Source: Sphingobacterium sp. SYP-B4668 (GTDB lineage: Bacteria > Bacteroidota > Bacteroidia > Sphingobacteriales > Sphingobacteriaceae). Taken from it: a stretch of 64,000 nucleotides of DNA. The position numbers and the translations under genes were made by a program. The stretch lies in contig NZ_CP115483.1 of NCBI RefSeq assembly GCF_027627455.1, positions 3,348,001 to 3,412,000 on the forward strand. Reading direction: 5' to 3'. This document shows positions 44,012 to 53,210 of the stretch, piece by piece (within the stretch, counting starts at the first letter, position 1; each line of letters opens with the position of its first letter). A model generated the notes under the pieces. That model was not told the DNA's origin. It saw nothing but the letters and a program-made list of their open reading frames with translations, and made no database searches.

Positions 44012-45031
44012 ATGAAAGCAATTGTACTGCGGGCACCAAAAATACTTGAAGAGATCGAACTTCCATACCCAGCACCACCAGCCGAAGATGAAGTATTACT
44101 TAAAGTAATAAGAGTATCCATATGTGGGACAGACCTACACGCATACAATGGGAATCAGCCTTTTTTCAGCTATCCTCGGATTTTGGGACATGAAATTGCA
44201 GCCAGTGTCGTCCAAGTGGGACGCCAGGTAACACATGTACAGGTAGGTGACCTCTGTACGATAGAGCCTTATCGCAACCAAGTAATCGATCAAGCTGTAC
44301 GTCGTGGGAAGACCAACTGCGGAAAGCAAATGACCGTATTCGGCGTACATGAGGATGGGGCTATGCGCGAGTATTTTACGTATAAAGCAGCTAATGTACA
44401 TCCTGTTGTCGGGTTGGAACTAGACCAACTCTCGCTTATAGAACCCTTAGCAATCGCTTCCCATGCCCTTGAACGTGCGGATATTCAAACGGATGACACT
44501 GTGCTCATCATCGGCGCAGGCCCAATTGGGTATGGGATTGTAGCCATTGCACGTTTACTAGGTGTCAAGATAGCCGTATTAGAAGTTAGCCCACACCGGG
44601 CTTCAATTATTAAGCATCATTTTCCTGAGGTTCATGTACTCTTGCATTCCGACACCATCCATCAGGATTTGGAGACAATCTTCGAAGGAGAGTTGCCCAC
44701 CATTATCCTAGATGCCACAGGGAACCGGCAATCCATGGAGAGCACCTTCGAATATGCCGCTCCAGGAGGCAGCATCATATTTGTTGGTCTATTTATGGGA
44801 CAGCTCGTATTTGATGACCCTACATTCCATCGCAAAGAACTTACACTGAAGGCCAGTCGCAATGCCCGTTCTAAAGATTTCGTCAAGATCATCGGATTAT
44901 TGAAGGCAGGCGACTTAAAGCTAGAAGGTTACATAAGCCACCATATCCGATTTGACGATCTTACTACCGAATTCAACAAGCTATATGACCCAGATGAGCA
45001 CGTGATGAAAGCCATTGTTACATTTGACTAG
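44012..45031 (+). CDS. MDR-type zinc-binding alcohol/polyol dehydrogenase
   Basis: 339 aa. Catalytic zinc ligands are visible: CGTDLHAYNG (Cys about 38) and GHEIAASVVQVG (His-Glu about 61-62). The NAD-binding site is IIGAGPIGYG (about 168-177). The structural zinc lobe is degenerate: only one Cys (RRGKTNCGKQ) remains where four are usual. The family covers sorbitol, idonate, galactonate and threonine dehydrogenases; the substrate is undetermined. It stands alone and ends before a strong hairpin. Confidence 0.88.
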   Translation: MKAIVLRAPKILEEIELPYPAPPAEDEVLLKVIRVSICGTDLHAYNGNQPFFSYPRILGHEIAASVVQVGRQVTHVQVGDLCTIEPYRNQVIDQAVRRGKTNCGKQMTVFGVHEDGAMREYFTYKAANVHPVVGLELDQLSLIEPLAIASHALERADIQTDDTVLIIGAGPIGYGIVAIARLLGVKIAVLEVSPHRASIIKHHFPEVHVLLHSDTIHQDLETIFEGELPTIILDATGNRQSMESTFEYAAPGGSIIFVGLFMGQLVFDDPTFHRKELTLKASRNARSKDFVKIIGLLKAGDLKLEGYISHHIRFDDLTTEFNKLYDPDEHVMKAIVTFD

Positions 45032-45455
45032 TACCCTGTTGAATCACATACCATCCTACACCCCTTAGGTGGTATTTGAATGCTCCATAGCACTTTTAGC
45101 TATTGTATAACCTATATCCTTACAATATCCACCTGCGAAATCACTAGCCAGCTTAGGTTTGATGGTATTCATTATTTTTGCATGCGCTCAACCAATGCTT
45201 TTTGTATTTTAGCAAGATGATACCATGGCCAATAGCCAATAGGAAGCTGCGCAGATACTATCTTTAGGAATCTAGTGATTCCCATTAGCGGATTCCATCC
45301 CATAATGATGACCATTCGTCACATTTAATTCAGAAAATGAGCAGACGAGCCTATTCTTGTATTGTCATTATTAGGGAATGGGGTGTGAAAAGAAAAAACA
45401 CCCAACGCTAATGTGCAGTCAAATAGCAGTATCAACACTATTAACAAATCAAAAT
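45032..45455. other. intergenic region with hairpin
   Basis: 424 bp upstream of the sensor kinase start. A hairpin after the dehydrogenase gene (45048-45075) is described separately. The rest shows no gene; the frame upstream of the kinase start is open from 45378 but without coding character. Confidence 0.4.
45048..45075 (+). terminator. hairpin after dehydrogenase gene
   Basis: Arms ATACCATCCTA and TTAGGTGGTAT pair with one bulge, starting 16 bp after the stop codon. No clear T-tract follows, so strength is uncertain. Confidence 0.4.
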
Positions 45456-46862
45456 ATGAGAAGCATAAAATTCCAAAGAATAGAACTAATTGTCTTTACA
45501 AGCATATACCTTTTCTTCATGTTATTAATATACAGGAGAACGAGTGAGGGAGACAATGCACTCTTTTTTCAGTCCATAGGAGCGATTATATTTACATCAG
45601 TGATATGCTTTGTATACTATATCAGTCCACGGCTATTCGGTCGGCACAAAATAGATTGGGGAGTAGGCGCTACCTTGTTACTCTTTATCGTCGCCTGGGT
45701 ATTACTCGCTGGGTCCTTTTCCAATACCAATAGACACAATGGCCCATGGACAGACAATCTATTTGATTCACCTGCACTGCCAGTCGCTCTAGTCATGTTT
45801 CTCTCTCTTTTTGCCTATGAAGGAATCAAAGCCTGGATTTCCTTTTTCCAAAAAAAAGAACAGACACTACTTCGAAAAATTGCAAAAGAAGCATTCATCG
45901 TAGTAGCTATCAGCGCATTGCTAACCTTCCTCTCCTTAGGCCTGTCTCCGAATGTAGCTTATATCTGTTTAGCAATTCCTTACGGATATTGCGTGTATGC
46001 ACTTCAGTACTACCAGCTATTAAAACATCTGGAAAATGGCAAATTGAACACCCCGCTATATGCCATTATTTCCATTATCACTGCCACACTACTTTTTATC
46101 CCCTTTGCAACCCTGATCAGGCTAGCCTCACATTCATGGGGAAATGAGATAGTGGTTCTAGGGATATGTATGAATGCCATAATCATTCCATTAACCTATC
46201 TCCTGTATTTCAATCAACGAAAACAATCACTCCAAATGGTCCATCTCCGTCAAGAGCTAGGCCAGACTTCCGCGGACCTGAAACTCCTGCAATCACAAAT
46301 AAATCCACATTTTTTGTTCAACGTGATGAACACCATATACGGCATCGCACTACAGGAGAATGCAGAGAGAACTGCCGAAGGGGTGCAAAAGTTGGGAGAT
46401 ATGATGCGATTCATGCTCCATGAGAATCAACAAGATTCTATTTTGTTGTCTAGAGAAGTAGAATACTTGAAAGAATACATCGACCTCCAGTCCCTGCGCA
46501 CTGCTCCTGTCGACACGGTACAGATTAGTTACGAAATTCCGGAAATCCTAGAAGGATACCATATATCCCCCATGCTGTTGATACCTTTCGTAGAAAATGC
46601 ATTCAAGCATGGAATAAGTCTTAACAAGCCCTCTTGGATCCGGATCAACTTAAGTGTAAGCGATGGTGTACTAAAATTCAGTGTTTACAACAGTATCCAT
46701 CGACTTCAAGACCACGACCCCGAAAGTGAACACTCTGGACTTGGTCTCGAGAATGTCAAACATAGATTGAACCTAATGTATGCTAAGCAACATCATCTCC
46801 ATATTGAAGAGACGGTCGTTGAATTCTTTACCTTCTTAACCTTGCAGATAGGCAAAAGATAA
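45456..46862 (+). CDS. LytS-type sensor histidine kinase
   Basis: About 468 aa. I start at MRSIKFQRIELIVF (45456); the open frame upstream lacks membrane or domain character. At least six hydrophobic segments occupy about residues 10-250. The phosphoacceptor His is in LQSQINPHFLFNVMNTIYG (about residue 285), the LytS/His_kinase type. The ATPase part includes PFVENAFKHGI and SGLGLENVKHRL. The LytTR response regulator gene begins 62 bp downstream, so the two form a pair. The signal is unknown. Confidence 0.9.
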   Translation: MRSIKFQRIELIVFTSIYLFFMLLIYRRTSEGDNALFFQSIGAIIFTSVICFVYYISPRLFGRHKIDWGVGATLLLFIVAWVLLAGSFSNTNRHNGPWTDNLFDSPALPVALVMFLSLFAYEGIKAWISFFQKKEQTLLRKIAKEAFIVVAISALLTFLSLGLSPNVAYICLAIPYGYCVYALQYYQLLKHLENGKLNTPLYAIISIITATLLFIPFATLIRLASHSWGNEIVVLGICMNAIIIPLTYLLYFNQRKQSLQMVHLRQELGQTSADLKLLQSQINPHFLFNVMNTIYGIALQENAERTAEGVQKLGDMMRFMLHENQQDSILLSREVEYLKEYIDLQSLRTAPVDTVQISYEIPEILEGYHISPMLLIPFVENAFKHGISLNKPSWIRINLSVSDGVLKFSVYNSIHRLQDHDPESEHSGLGLENVKHRLNLMYAKQHHLHIEETVVEFFTFLTLQIGKR

Positions 46863-46924
46863 GTTCGACCTCAAGATTTCCTGAAGATTGACTATATTGA
46901 TGACAGATTGAGTAAAATATAACT

Positions 46925-47614
46925 ATGATAAGTGCTATTGCTATAGATGACGAACCGATTGCATTGGATATTGTGGACCACTATGCGCAAAAGGTGCCAT
47001 TTCTATCCTTAGAGAAGAAATTTTCAAATGCTTTAGAAGCAATAGGATATCTAAACGAAAGGCCTATAGATTTACTCTTTTTGGATATCAAGATGCCAGA
47101 TATCTCGGGAATTGATTTTTTTAAAAGCCTCAAGACAAAACCTCTTTTGATTTTTACAACGGCTTATTCAGAACACGCTGTAACGGGGTTTGAACTTGAG
47201 GCTATAGATTATTTATTAAAACCCTTTTCTTTTCCCAGGTTCTTGAAAGCCTGCAACAAAGCGAGTAATTTAGTACGGCCCACCGCCGTTACAAATCATA
47301 TCTTCGTAAAAGATGGTGTTGACATGGTACGCGTGGATTTCGATGAAATCTTGTATTTAGAAGGTACCGGAAATTATGTAAGTTTTGTACTGAAAAGCAA
47401 AAAAATCCTAGTACGCATGACCTTCAAAGAATCCTTAGAACTGTTGCCACCACACGATTTTATCCAAATTCATCGCTCATATATCGTCAATATCAAGCTG
47501 ATAGATAAACTCGAAAGGCATTTAATCTCAATCTCAGGACATCGTATTCCGGTAAGTGGAGCTTATCTTTCCGATACAAAAGAGCGATTGAAATCCCCTC
47601 CAATCACCAGATAG
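46925..47614 (+). CDS. LytTR-type response regulator
   Basis: 229 aa. Receiver domain residues 1-120: SAIAIDDEPIALDIV with acidic pocket DDE, phosphoacceptor Asp in LLFLDIKMPDISG (about residue 54), and the switch Thr/Lys in FTTAYSEHA and YLLKPFS. The LytTR DNA-binding domain is at about 130-225 (ILYLEGTGNYVSFVL, FIQIHRSYIVN). It is cognate to the kinase just upstream. Target genes are not visible here. Confidence 0.93.
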   Translation: MISAIAIDDEPIALDIVDHYAQKVPFLSLEKKFSNALEAIGYLNERPIDLLFLDIKMPDISGIDFFKSLKTKPLLIFTTAYSEHAVTGFELEAIDYLLKPFSFPRFLKACNKASNLVRPTAVTNHIFVKDGVDMVRVDFDEILYLEGTGNYVSFVLKSKKILVRMTFKESLELLPPHDFIQIHRSYIVNIKLIDKLERHLISISGHRIPVSGAYLSDTKERLKSPPITR

Positions 47615-47725
47615 CATCTCCTCCAAAGTGAGCCGAACTGTTTGACAAGAATAAGCTAATCCCCATCGCCGTTCCCATACCTTGATGAATACGCTGGAAA
47701 TTGACTGCTGCTCCCCTATTCAGGC

Positions 47726-50700
47726 TCAATCTACCGACGGAAGTACGATTACAACTTTCACGGTATAATCCGCTTCTTCCGGCGCTTTGTCCACTGTGAT
47801 TCCTGCGATTTCCGTAGATAGCTTGCTATTAATCATCCGAAGTCTGTTTTCCACACCCTTCAGTCCAAACGAAGTCGCTTTATAGCTTGAATGACTTGTG
47901 TCACCTGATTCAAAACCAATGCCGTTGTCCAGTATTTCAATAATTATTTTCTGCTCAACTTCAGATACACGAATTAAGATTTTTCCTTGCTCATCTAATC
48001 TATGTCTGATTCCATGATGTACAGCGTTCTCTACAATAGGTTGTATCAACATAGAAGGGATTTTTTTACTGTTCATTTTCAACCCACTATCGATTTTGAT
48101 CTGATACGTAAACATGTGATCAAAGCGATCTTGCTCAAGTTCTAAATAAAGCTTTACCAGCTGCAATTCTGAGGTAATAGATACAATGGAAAATTGAGAA
48201 TTCTCCAGAACGATACGACTCAGAGAAGCAAATTTATGGATCAGTTTACTCGCGCTTTCCGCATCATTCTCTACCACATAGGCCTCTATGGAATTCAGCA
48301 CGTTAAAGATAAAATGGGGGTTCATTTGCGAGCGTATTGCTTTCAGCTCGCTCTCATATAGTTTTTCTCGAAATTCCGTTTCCAACTTTTCCTGCTTTTC
48401 AAATTCCAATACTTCTGCCTGTTCCTTTATCTTTCGTTCGTTGCGCTGCAATTCCTGCTGTAAAGTGACAGTGAATTTTTTTTGCAATCTATTGATTTTC
48501 TTTTGCTGACCAATCCGGTATACAAAAAACAAGATGACAACCAGGAATATCGATCCGATTACCGTAACCTTGAACCACAGACTCTGAAACCAGTTCAATT
48601 TAACAGATAGCGGTATCACAACGGCATGCTTAGACCAATTCCCTTCTTGGTCGCCCACTCTTAGGTGGAAGGTATATTGTCCCCCAGGCACATTCGTATA
48701 AATAGCCTGTTGATAGTCATCTGATGCGATCCACTCTTTGTCTACACCCTCCAGTTTATAGCTATACCTTAGTCTAGTGGTTTTAGGTACTTGCGGGGAA
48801 GAAAAATGGAAAGAAAAAGTATTTTCGTTAGGAGCCAACATGATGTCGTCCGCAAATAGTCTGTATGACTGATCGTGATTCATAACCTTAAAAGCACTCA
48901 CTATTGGTTTTACTTCCCGCAAATCATCCTCTTCTACCAAGGTCAACAATCCTTTTACCAATCCTTTGTTGGTCATCCATATCACCGTCTCCTTGTCAAA
49001 ATAATAGTTGCTTGTCACGAATCTATTGGGAGGAAATAATCCATCTCCTGGATTCAACTGAAAAAAAGCACCGTCTTTGGGATTGAAAATCATGACTCCA
49101 TCACTCGTCTTCATCCAAATACGATTCTTACCATCCTCTTCCAAACTGGTTGCATATGTCCACGGGAATCGATTTTTATCTCTCTTTTTCTCAAAAGATA
49201 CCTTTCCAAGCCGATCGATTATCAGTCCCACCCCTTGGTCACTAGTGCTATACCAAAAATTTTTACTGGAATCCAACAGAAATGAAAAGACCGTATTGGA
49301 AGAAATGCTATTTTCCGTTTTTTGATACGTGTGATTTATAAATTCCATACGTTTCTTGTCCTTTATCTGAACAGCTCCAAATCCATCCATTCCCAACCAA
49401 ATAGCTCCAGAACCATCTTTAGAAACGGTAATAACTTTATGGTCTACCAGGCCATTCTTTCTATTATAGAGCACTATCTCTTTTGTATCAAACGTATATC
49501 GATACAATCCCGAATTCCACGATCCGATCCACAAGACCGGTACCCCCGAAAGAGTATCGATTAGCACGCTATTGCAATCGGCCTTTTCAAAACCAAACGT
49601 TGGCCCCACGATTTCCAAGGGTTTTATACCCGGTTCGGTTGAATCGAAAAGATACACCCCCTTATCAAAGGTCGAGAGGTATATCTTCTGACCAAAAGCG
49701 CGTATTTGACTGATATGCAACCCCTCCAACGAATACGTCGAGATTCGACTTCCAAAATCCGCTGACAACATCCCGATGTGCTTAGCCGTTCGATACCATA
49801 CCGATTCGCCGACCTTGAAGAGCTCTAAGATTGGATCGTCAACTTCCACAAGCAGTTCCTTGATAGCATTCAGTTTGTCAGCATAGTAAAATAGTCCGCG
49901 ATTGGAACATAAATAGTAGCCATTCGCGACCGGAATTATAGTATTGATACGCATATCGACCAATTCATTGGGCAAGATATCTCGCGGAGATATGTGCACT
50001 ATCCTCTTATTCCGTACGTCATAACTGTAAAGCCCATCTTTGACATGTGCGGCCAGTATCTTATGTTGCGTGGGGATATAGGCGATATCTGTTACAAAAT
50101 TAGCATACGGTGTATGATTGGCAAGGGTACCAAATATATCACGACTTACGATTTGCTGAAGACTATGATCTATGCGAATCAAATCTTGATCATAATAAGC
50201 CACATATGTAGCATCATCTATGAAACAAAATCCGGTTGCGCTATTTTCACCATCTTTTTTCAAATCATAATGGCTAATCTTTTTTGATAGGGGATCGTAT
50301 GCATATACCCCACTGTATCGTGTACCCACCCAAATGATACCCTTGCGGTCTTCACGAATACTGAATATGGTTTCCTGACCAATAGTGTTTCCGAGTTTTA
50401 CGATATTGATTTGCTTACTTTTGGTATCTAGGACCTGTAAATCTGTCTCTTGCCCACCAAAATAGACTTTACTACCGGAATAATGTACTGCATAAAGTTC
50501 ATGCTTTTCCAATTCACCACCGGCGACTTTAGCGCCATATTGGGTCACCGCATCTTTCATAGCTTTGGTCCGATCATAGCAGAGCAGACCTTGATTATAA
50601 GTTGCCATCCAGATTTTGTTGTCTTGGTCTATGCTAATTCGACTTAGATCATTTGTAAAATTAGACTCTCCTTCGTTAAGATCAACAGCGAAAAAGTGTG

Positions 50701-50911
50701 CACCATCGTAATAACAAAGTCCCTTATTCGTGGCAATCCAAAGCAACCCCGATTTATCTACAACAGCATCTCTGACGACATTACTTGGCAAACCGTCCTG
50801 AATGGTAAAGTGCAAATAGTTAAATATTCTTTCCTGCCCAAAAGTTGCAAGTGGAGCAATTACGCACATGAAAAAAATATAGCTGACCCTATATATACGC
50901 TTCATGGGCAC
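47726..50911 (-). CDS. two-component regulator propeller sensor kinase (LytS-type)
   Basis: 1061 aa. A signal peptide (IFFMCVIAPLATFGQ) precedes two seven-bladed propellers made of Reg_prop repeats (NVVRDAVVDKSGLLWIATNKGLCYYDG and many similar, about residues 25-670) and a Y_Y_Y domain (LRYSYKLEGVDKEWIASDDYQ, about 720-780). One membrane helix (TVIGSIFLVVILFFVYRIG, about 790) is followed by a coiled coil and a LytS-type kinase core with NPHFIFNVLNSIEAY (His about 865) and IVENAVHHGI. It is translated 5 bp after the response regulator gene. It likely senses a periplasmic ligand, as hybrid propeller kinases do for glycans. Confidence 0.93.
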   Translation of the reverse strand: MPMKRIYRVSYIFFMCVIAPLATFGQERIFNYLHFTIQDGLPSNVVRDAVVDKSGLLWIATNKGLCYYDGAHFFAVDLNEGESNFTNDLSRISIDQDNKIWMATYNQGLLCYDRTKAMKDAVTQYGAKVAGGELEKHELYAVHYSGSKVYFGGQETDLQVLDTKSKQINIVKLGNTIGQETIFSIREDRKGIIWVGTRYSGVYAYDPLSKKISHYDLKKDGENSATGFCFIDDATYVAYYDQDLIRIDHSLQQIVSRDIFGTLANHTPYANFVTDIAYIPTQHKILAAHVKDGLYSYDVRNKRIVHISPRDILPNELVDMRINTIIPVANGYYLCSNRGLFYYADKLNAIKELLVEVDDPILELFKVGESVWYRTAKHIGMLSADFGSRISTYSLEGLHISQIRAFGQKIYLSTFDKGVYLFDSTEPGIKPLEIVGPTFGFEKADCNSVLIDTLSGVPVLWIGSWNSGLYRYTFDTKEIVLYNRKNGLVDHKVITVSKDGSGAIWLGMDGFGAVQIKDKKRMEFINHTYQKTENSISSNTVFSFLLDSSKNFWYSTSDQGVGLIIDRLGKVSFEKKRDKNRFPWTYATSLEEDGKNRIWMKTSDGVMIFNPKDGAFFQLNPGDGLFPPNRFVTSNYYFDKETVIWMTNKGLVKGLLTLVEEDDLREVKPIVSAFKVMNHDQSYRLFADDIMLAPNENTFSFHFSSPQVPKTTRLRYSYKLEGVDKEWIASDDYQQAIYTNVPGGQYTFHLRVGDQEGNWSKHAVVIPLSVKLNWFQSLWFKVTVIGSIFLVVILFFVYRIGQQKKINRLQKKFTVTLQQELQRNERKIKEQAEVLEFEKQEKLETEFREKLYESELKAIRSQMNPHFIFNVLNSIEAYVVENDAESASKLIHKFASLSRIVLENSQFSIVSITSELQLVKLYLELEQDRFDHMFTYQIKIDSGLKMNSKKIPSMLIQPIVENAVHHGIRHRLDEQGKILIRVSEVEQKIIIEILDNGIGFESGDTSHSSYKATSFGLKGVENRLRMINSKLSTEIAGITVDKAPEEADYTVKVVIVLPSVD

Positions 50912-50916
50912 AACGG

Positions 50917-51651
50917 TTAACTTCCAAACAATCGGTTCAGTAGAAATTGCTTCTTCGAAGCTGATACTTCTACTTCAGAGCCATCAATCAACTCGATACT
51001 CCCACCCTCGCCTTTCTTATAACGTGTCACGAAATGTAAATTGACAATAACACTTCGATTCACGCGAACAAATCCGTCCGCTTCCAAGAGGCTCTCAAAT
51101 TCTTTTAGGGTTTTGGAAACAATTATTTTGGATAGATTGGACAAATTGAAGACCGAGTAATTACTCATGGCTTCAACTTTAATGATTTCTTCTTTTTTGA
51201 CAAAATATATACCTTCCACCGTTGGCAATGCCAATCGCGTACCGGTCCCTTCCCGATTCATGACATTCATCTTAACAAGCTCTGCCTTGGACGCAAGTTT
51301 CTTGACCAGTTTATTGAGCGCACACGCTAGTTCATCGGGATCTACAGGCTTGAGCAAATAATCTAAAGCATTGGCTCGAAGGGCATCCAATGTATAAACA
51401 TTGTAAGCTGTTACAAAAATAACGTCAAATTCAAATTGACCCAAGGCCTCTAAAAACTGAAATCCATTCATGACAGGCATTTCCACATCAAGGAAAAGTA
51501 CATCGGGTTTAATTTTTTGAATTTCGGCCAAGGCTAGTGGAGCATCATTAAAAATACGCTCCACAGTGATTACGTCTGCAAAAGCATTTAGTTTATGTTG
51601 TAAAAGCGAGCTGCCTTTTACCTCATCATCTAATATGACTGCTTTTATCAT
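50917..51651 (-). CDS. LytTR-type response regulator
   Basis: 244 aa. Receiver: VILDDEVKGSSLL, phosphoacceptor Asp in DVLFLDVEMPVMNGFQF (about 57), FVTAYNVYT, YLLKPVDPDE. LytTR domain at about 145-240 (GIYFVKKEEIIKVEAMSNYSVF, GFVRVNRSVIVNLHFV). It is the first gene of a leftward pair and the propeller kinase follows after 5 bp, so the two are cognate. Confidence 0.93.
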   Translation of the reverse strand: MIKAVILDDEVKGSSLLQHKLNAFADVITVERIFNDAPLALAEIQKIKPDVLFLDVEMPVMNGFQFLEALGQFEFDVIFVTAYNVYTLDALRANALDYLLKPVDPDELACALNKLVKKLASKAELVKMNVMNREGTGTRLALPTVEGIYFVKKEEIIKVEAMSNYSVFNLSNLSKIIVSKTLKEFESLLEADGFVRVNRSVIVNLHFVTRYKKGEGGSIELIDGSEVEVSASKKQFLLNRLFGS

Positions 51652-51924
51652 AATCGGTTCTAATTAATTGTCTCCATTTTTATCCTAGCTTGGGATAAAC
51701 ATGCTCATCATAAAGCTACTATACTTTTTTCACTTATTAAAGGACCAATGAGTGGATCGGAGGAACTAATGAGTCAATTGAGCCAAATCAATAGCGAATG
51801 AGCAGACAATACCATTCCGTCGCCTCTAATAGTTCGCTGAGTATAGGGCAAGCCAACGCTCACAAATTATATTTTGATATTGATATGTCTCCAGAAAGGG
51901 AATATGGAGAGTAGCGAAGACCAA

Positions 51925-52446
51925 CTAGGTCTTCAACTTCTTCAAGGCATCCAAGTATTTTCGCTTCACCCCGTTGTCTTCCTCCTCTTCGCAACATTTT
52001 TCTATTACGAGCTGTAGCTCGCTATAGTTGGCCGTTTTTAACTTCAAGATTTCCGCAAGTGCATAAGCGGTGGCCCATCGCACGACTGTGCCTGCATTAG
52101 TGGTATTTTGTAAAAGATTAGCGATACTCCTCTCGACTTGTTCGGGAAATAGTTGAGCAATGTTTCCAATTACTTTTGCACTTTCCCATTTTATTCTCGG
52201 CTCAGTGTCTGTCAGCGTTCTTGTCACATATGCAAGTAGGTGTTCATTCGCTAATGTGGGGCGCTTTTTGGTCGCATCTGCTATTGATTCAATACAGGTT
52301 GCTTTGTCAGCGCCGTGCTGATGCTCAGCAAAAGACACTAACTCTTCTAAAGACAATTCATTGTTCAGCAACCATTCGCCAAGCATCGATACTTTTGCTT
52401 TGGTCTTGATACTCTTATCTTCAAACACTTGTTCAATCTTTCCCAT
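51925..52446 (-). CDS. HEAT-repeat-like protein
   Basis: 173 aa. Repeated helical hairpins are visible at about residues 35-70, 75-110 and 112-150 (ESIADATKKRPTLANEHLLAYVTRTLTDTEPRIKWESAKVIGNIAQLF, as a range), with the last ending in the sequence YLDALKKLK. The pattern matches HEAT/PBS-lyase-like repeats that bind proteins. It starts 26 bp after the XRE-cupin regulator gene on the same strand, so they are probably co-transcribed. The partner is unknown. Confidence 0.8.
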   Translation of the reverse strand: MGKIEQVFEDKSIKTKAKVSMLGEWLLNNELSLEELVSFAEHQHGADKATCIESIADATKKRPTLANEHLLAYVTRTLTDTEPRIKWESAKVIGNIAQLFPEQVERSIANLLQNTTNAGTVVRWATAYALAEILKLKTANYSELQLVIEKCCEEEEDNGVKRKYLDALKKLKT

Positions 52447-52472
52447 TATGAGATCGCTCGCTCAGCCTTCCG

Positions 52473-53054
52473 CTAAGCTTTTTCCTGTTCAAAGAAATAG
52501 ATAATCAACATACGCGCAATCTTGCTACCGATATTCCTAGGCGTATGAGATTGACGACCATCAAATAAAATAGAATCTCCCTCGTGAAGCTGTACTTTCT
52601 TGTCTTGGAAAATGTATTCTACTTCGCCAGCTAATATATACTTATATTCGAAGGCCTCTGTCGTGACCATTGGACGAGTCGCATCCGGTTCCAGCTCCAA
52701 TAAGACAACATCCATAGTCGAACTGGCAATAGACGTCGTGAAAATCCGTTGATAGGAAAAACCAACCGCATGTTCCTTTTCAAATTTTTCATATTCCTCT
52801 TTCCGACATACGATGATTGGATCAAGGTCACCCTCAGAAGTAAAGCCTTTGAAAAAATCGTTCAGGTTGATTCCAAGCGAATTGATAATGTTAATCAATA
52901 CCAATAAGGAGGGAACGGTACGGTTATTTTCAATCTGCGAGAGCAGACCTTTGCTCACCCCTGCCCTTTCGCCCAATTCATGCAGCGTGATGCCCTGTCC
53001 CTTCCGAATCTCCCGTATACGGCTGCTTATTTTAAATATTGTGTTACTTTTCAT
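52473..53054 (-). CDS. XRE-family regulator with cupin sensor domain
   Basis: About 193 aa from MKSNTIFKISSRI (53054; an earlier ATG at 53069 is possible). HTH_3 at about residues 8-62 (REIRKGQGITLHELGERAGVSKGLLSQIENNR as a range) and a cupin_2 domain at about 110-190 (YKYILAGEVEYIFQDKKVQLHEGDSILFDGRQSHTPRN as a range). This architecture is common for regulators of small-molecule catabolism. It is divergent from the dehydrogenase/MFS/HAD/phosphoesterase operon at 53211, so it most likely controls that operon. Confidence 0.92.
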   Translation of the reverse strand: MKSNTIFKISSRIREIRKGQGITLHELGERAGVSKGLLSQIENNRTVPSLLVLINIINSLGINLNDFFKGFTSEGDLDPIIVCRKEEYEKFEKEHAVGFSYQRIFTTSIASSTMDVVLLELEPDATRPMVTTEAFEYKYILAGEVEYIFQDKKVQLHEGDSILFDGRQSHTPRNIGSKIARMLIIYFFEQEKA

Positions 53055-53164
53055 ACTATATATGCTCAAACTTAAAAAAATAAAATCAATATAGAAGTGA
53101 CATATATCAGGAAGCGCATAGTTAATGATAATTTAACAGTTACGAAATACAGTATTTATAAACT

Positions 53165-53185
53165 TTGTTTAGCATTGTAAAACAA
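53165..53185. promoter_or_regulatory. inverted repeat upstream of the phosphonatase-like operon
   Basis: Arms TTGTTT and AAACAA with a 9-nt spacer. It overlaps the TTTG (53164-53167) that would be the -33 box; a TATATTTA at 53193-53200 is a near -7 match (last base differs), spaced 25 nt. The position between XRE-cupin and its divergent operon makes it an operator candidate. Confidence 0.4.
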
Positions 53186-53210
53186 TTTAGATTATATTTA
53201 CGCAACAATT

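Noticed and set aside
44012..45031. Possible part of a polyol operon with the VOC or kinase genes
   Set aside because: Orientation differs from the VOC gene, and a hairpin plus about 400 bp separates it from the kinase, so no operon is supported.
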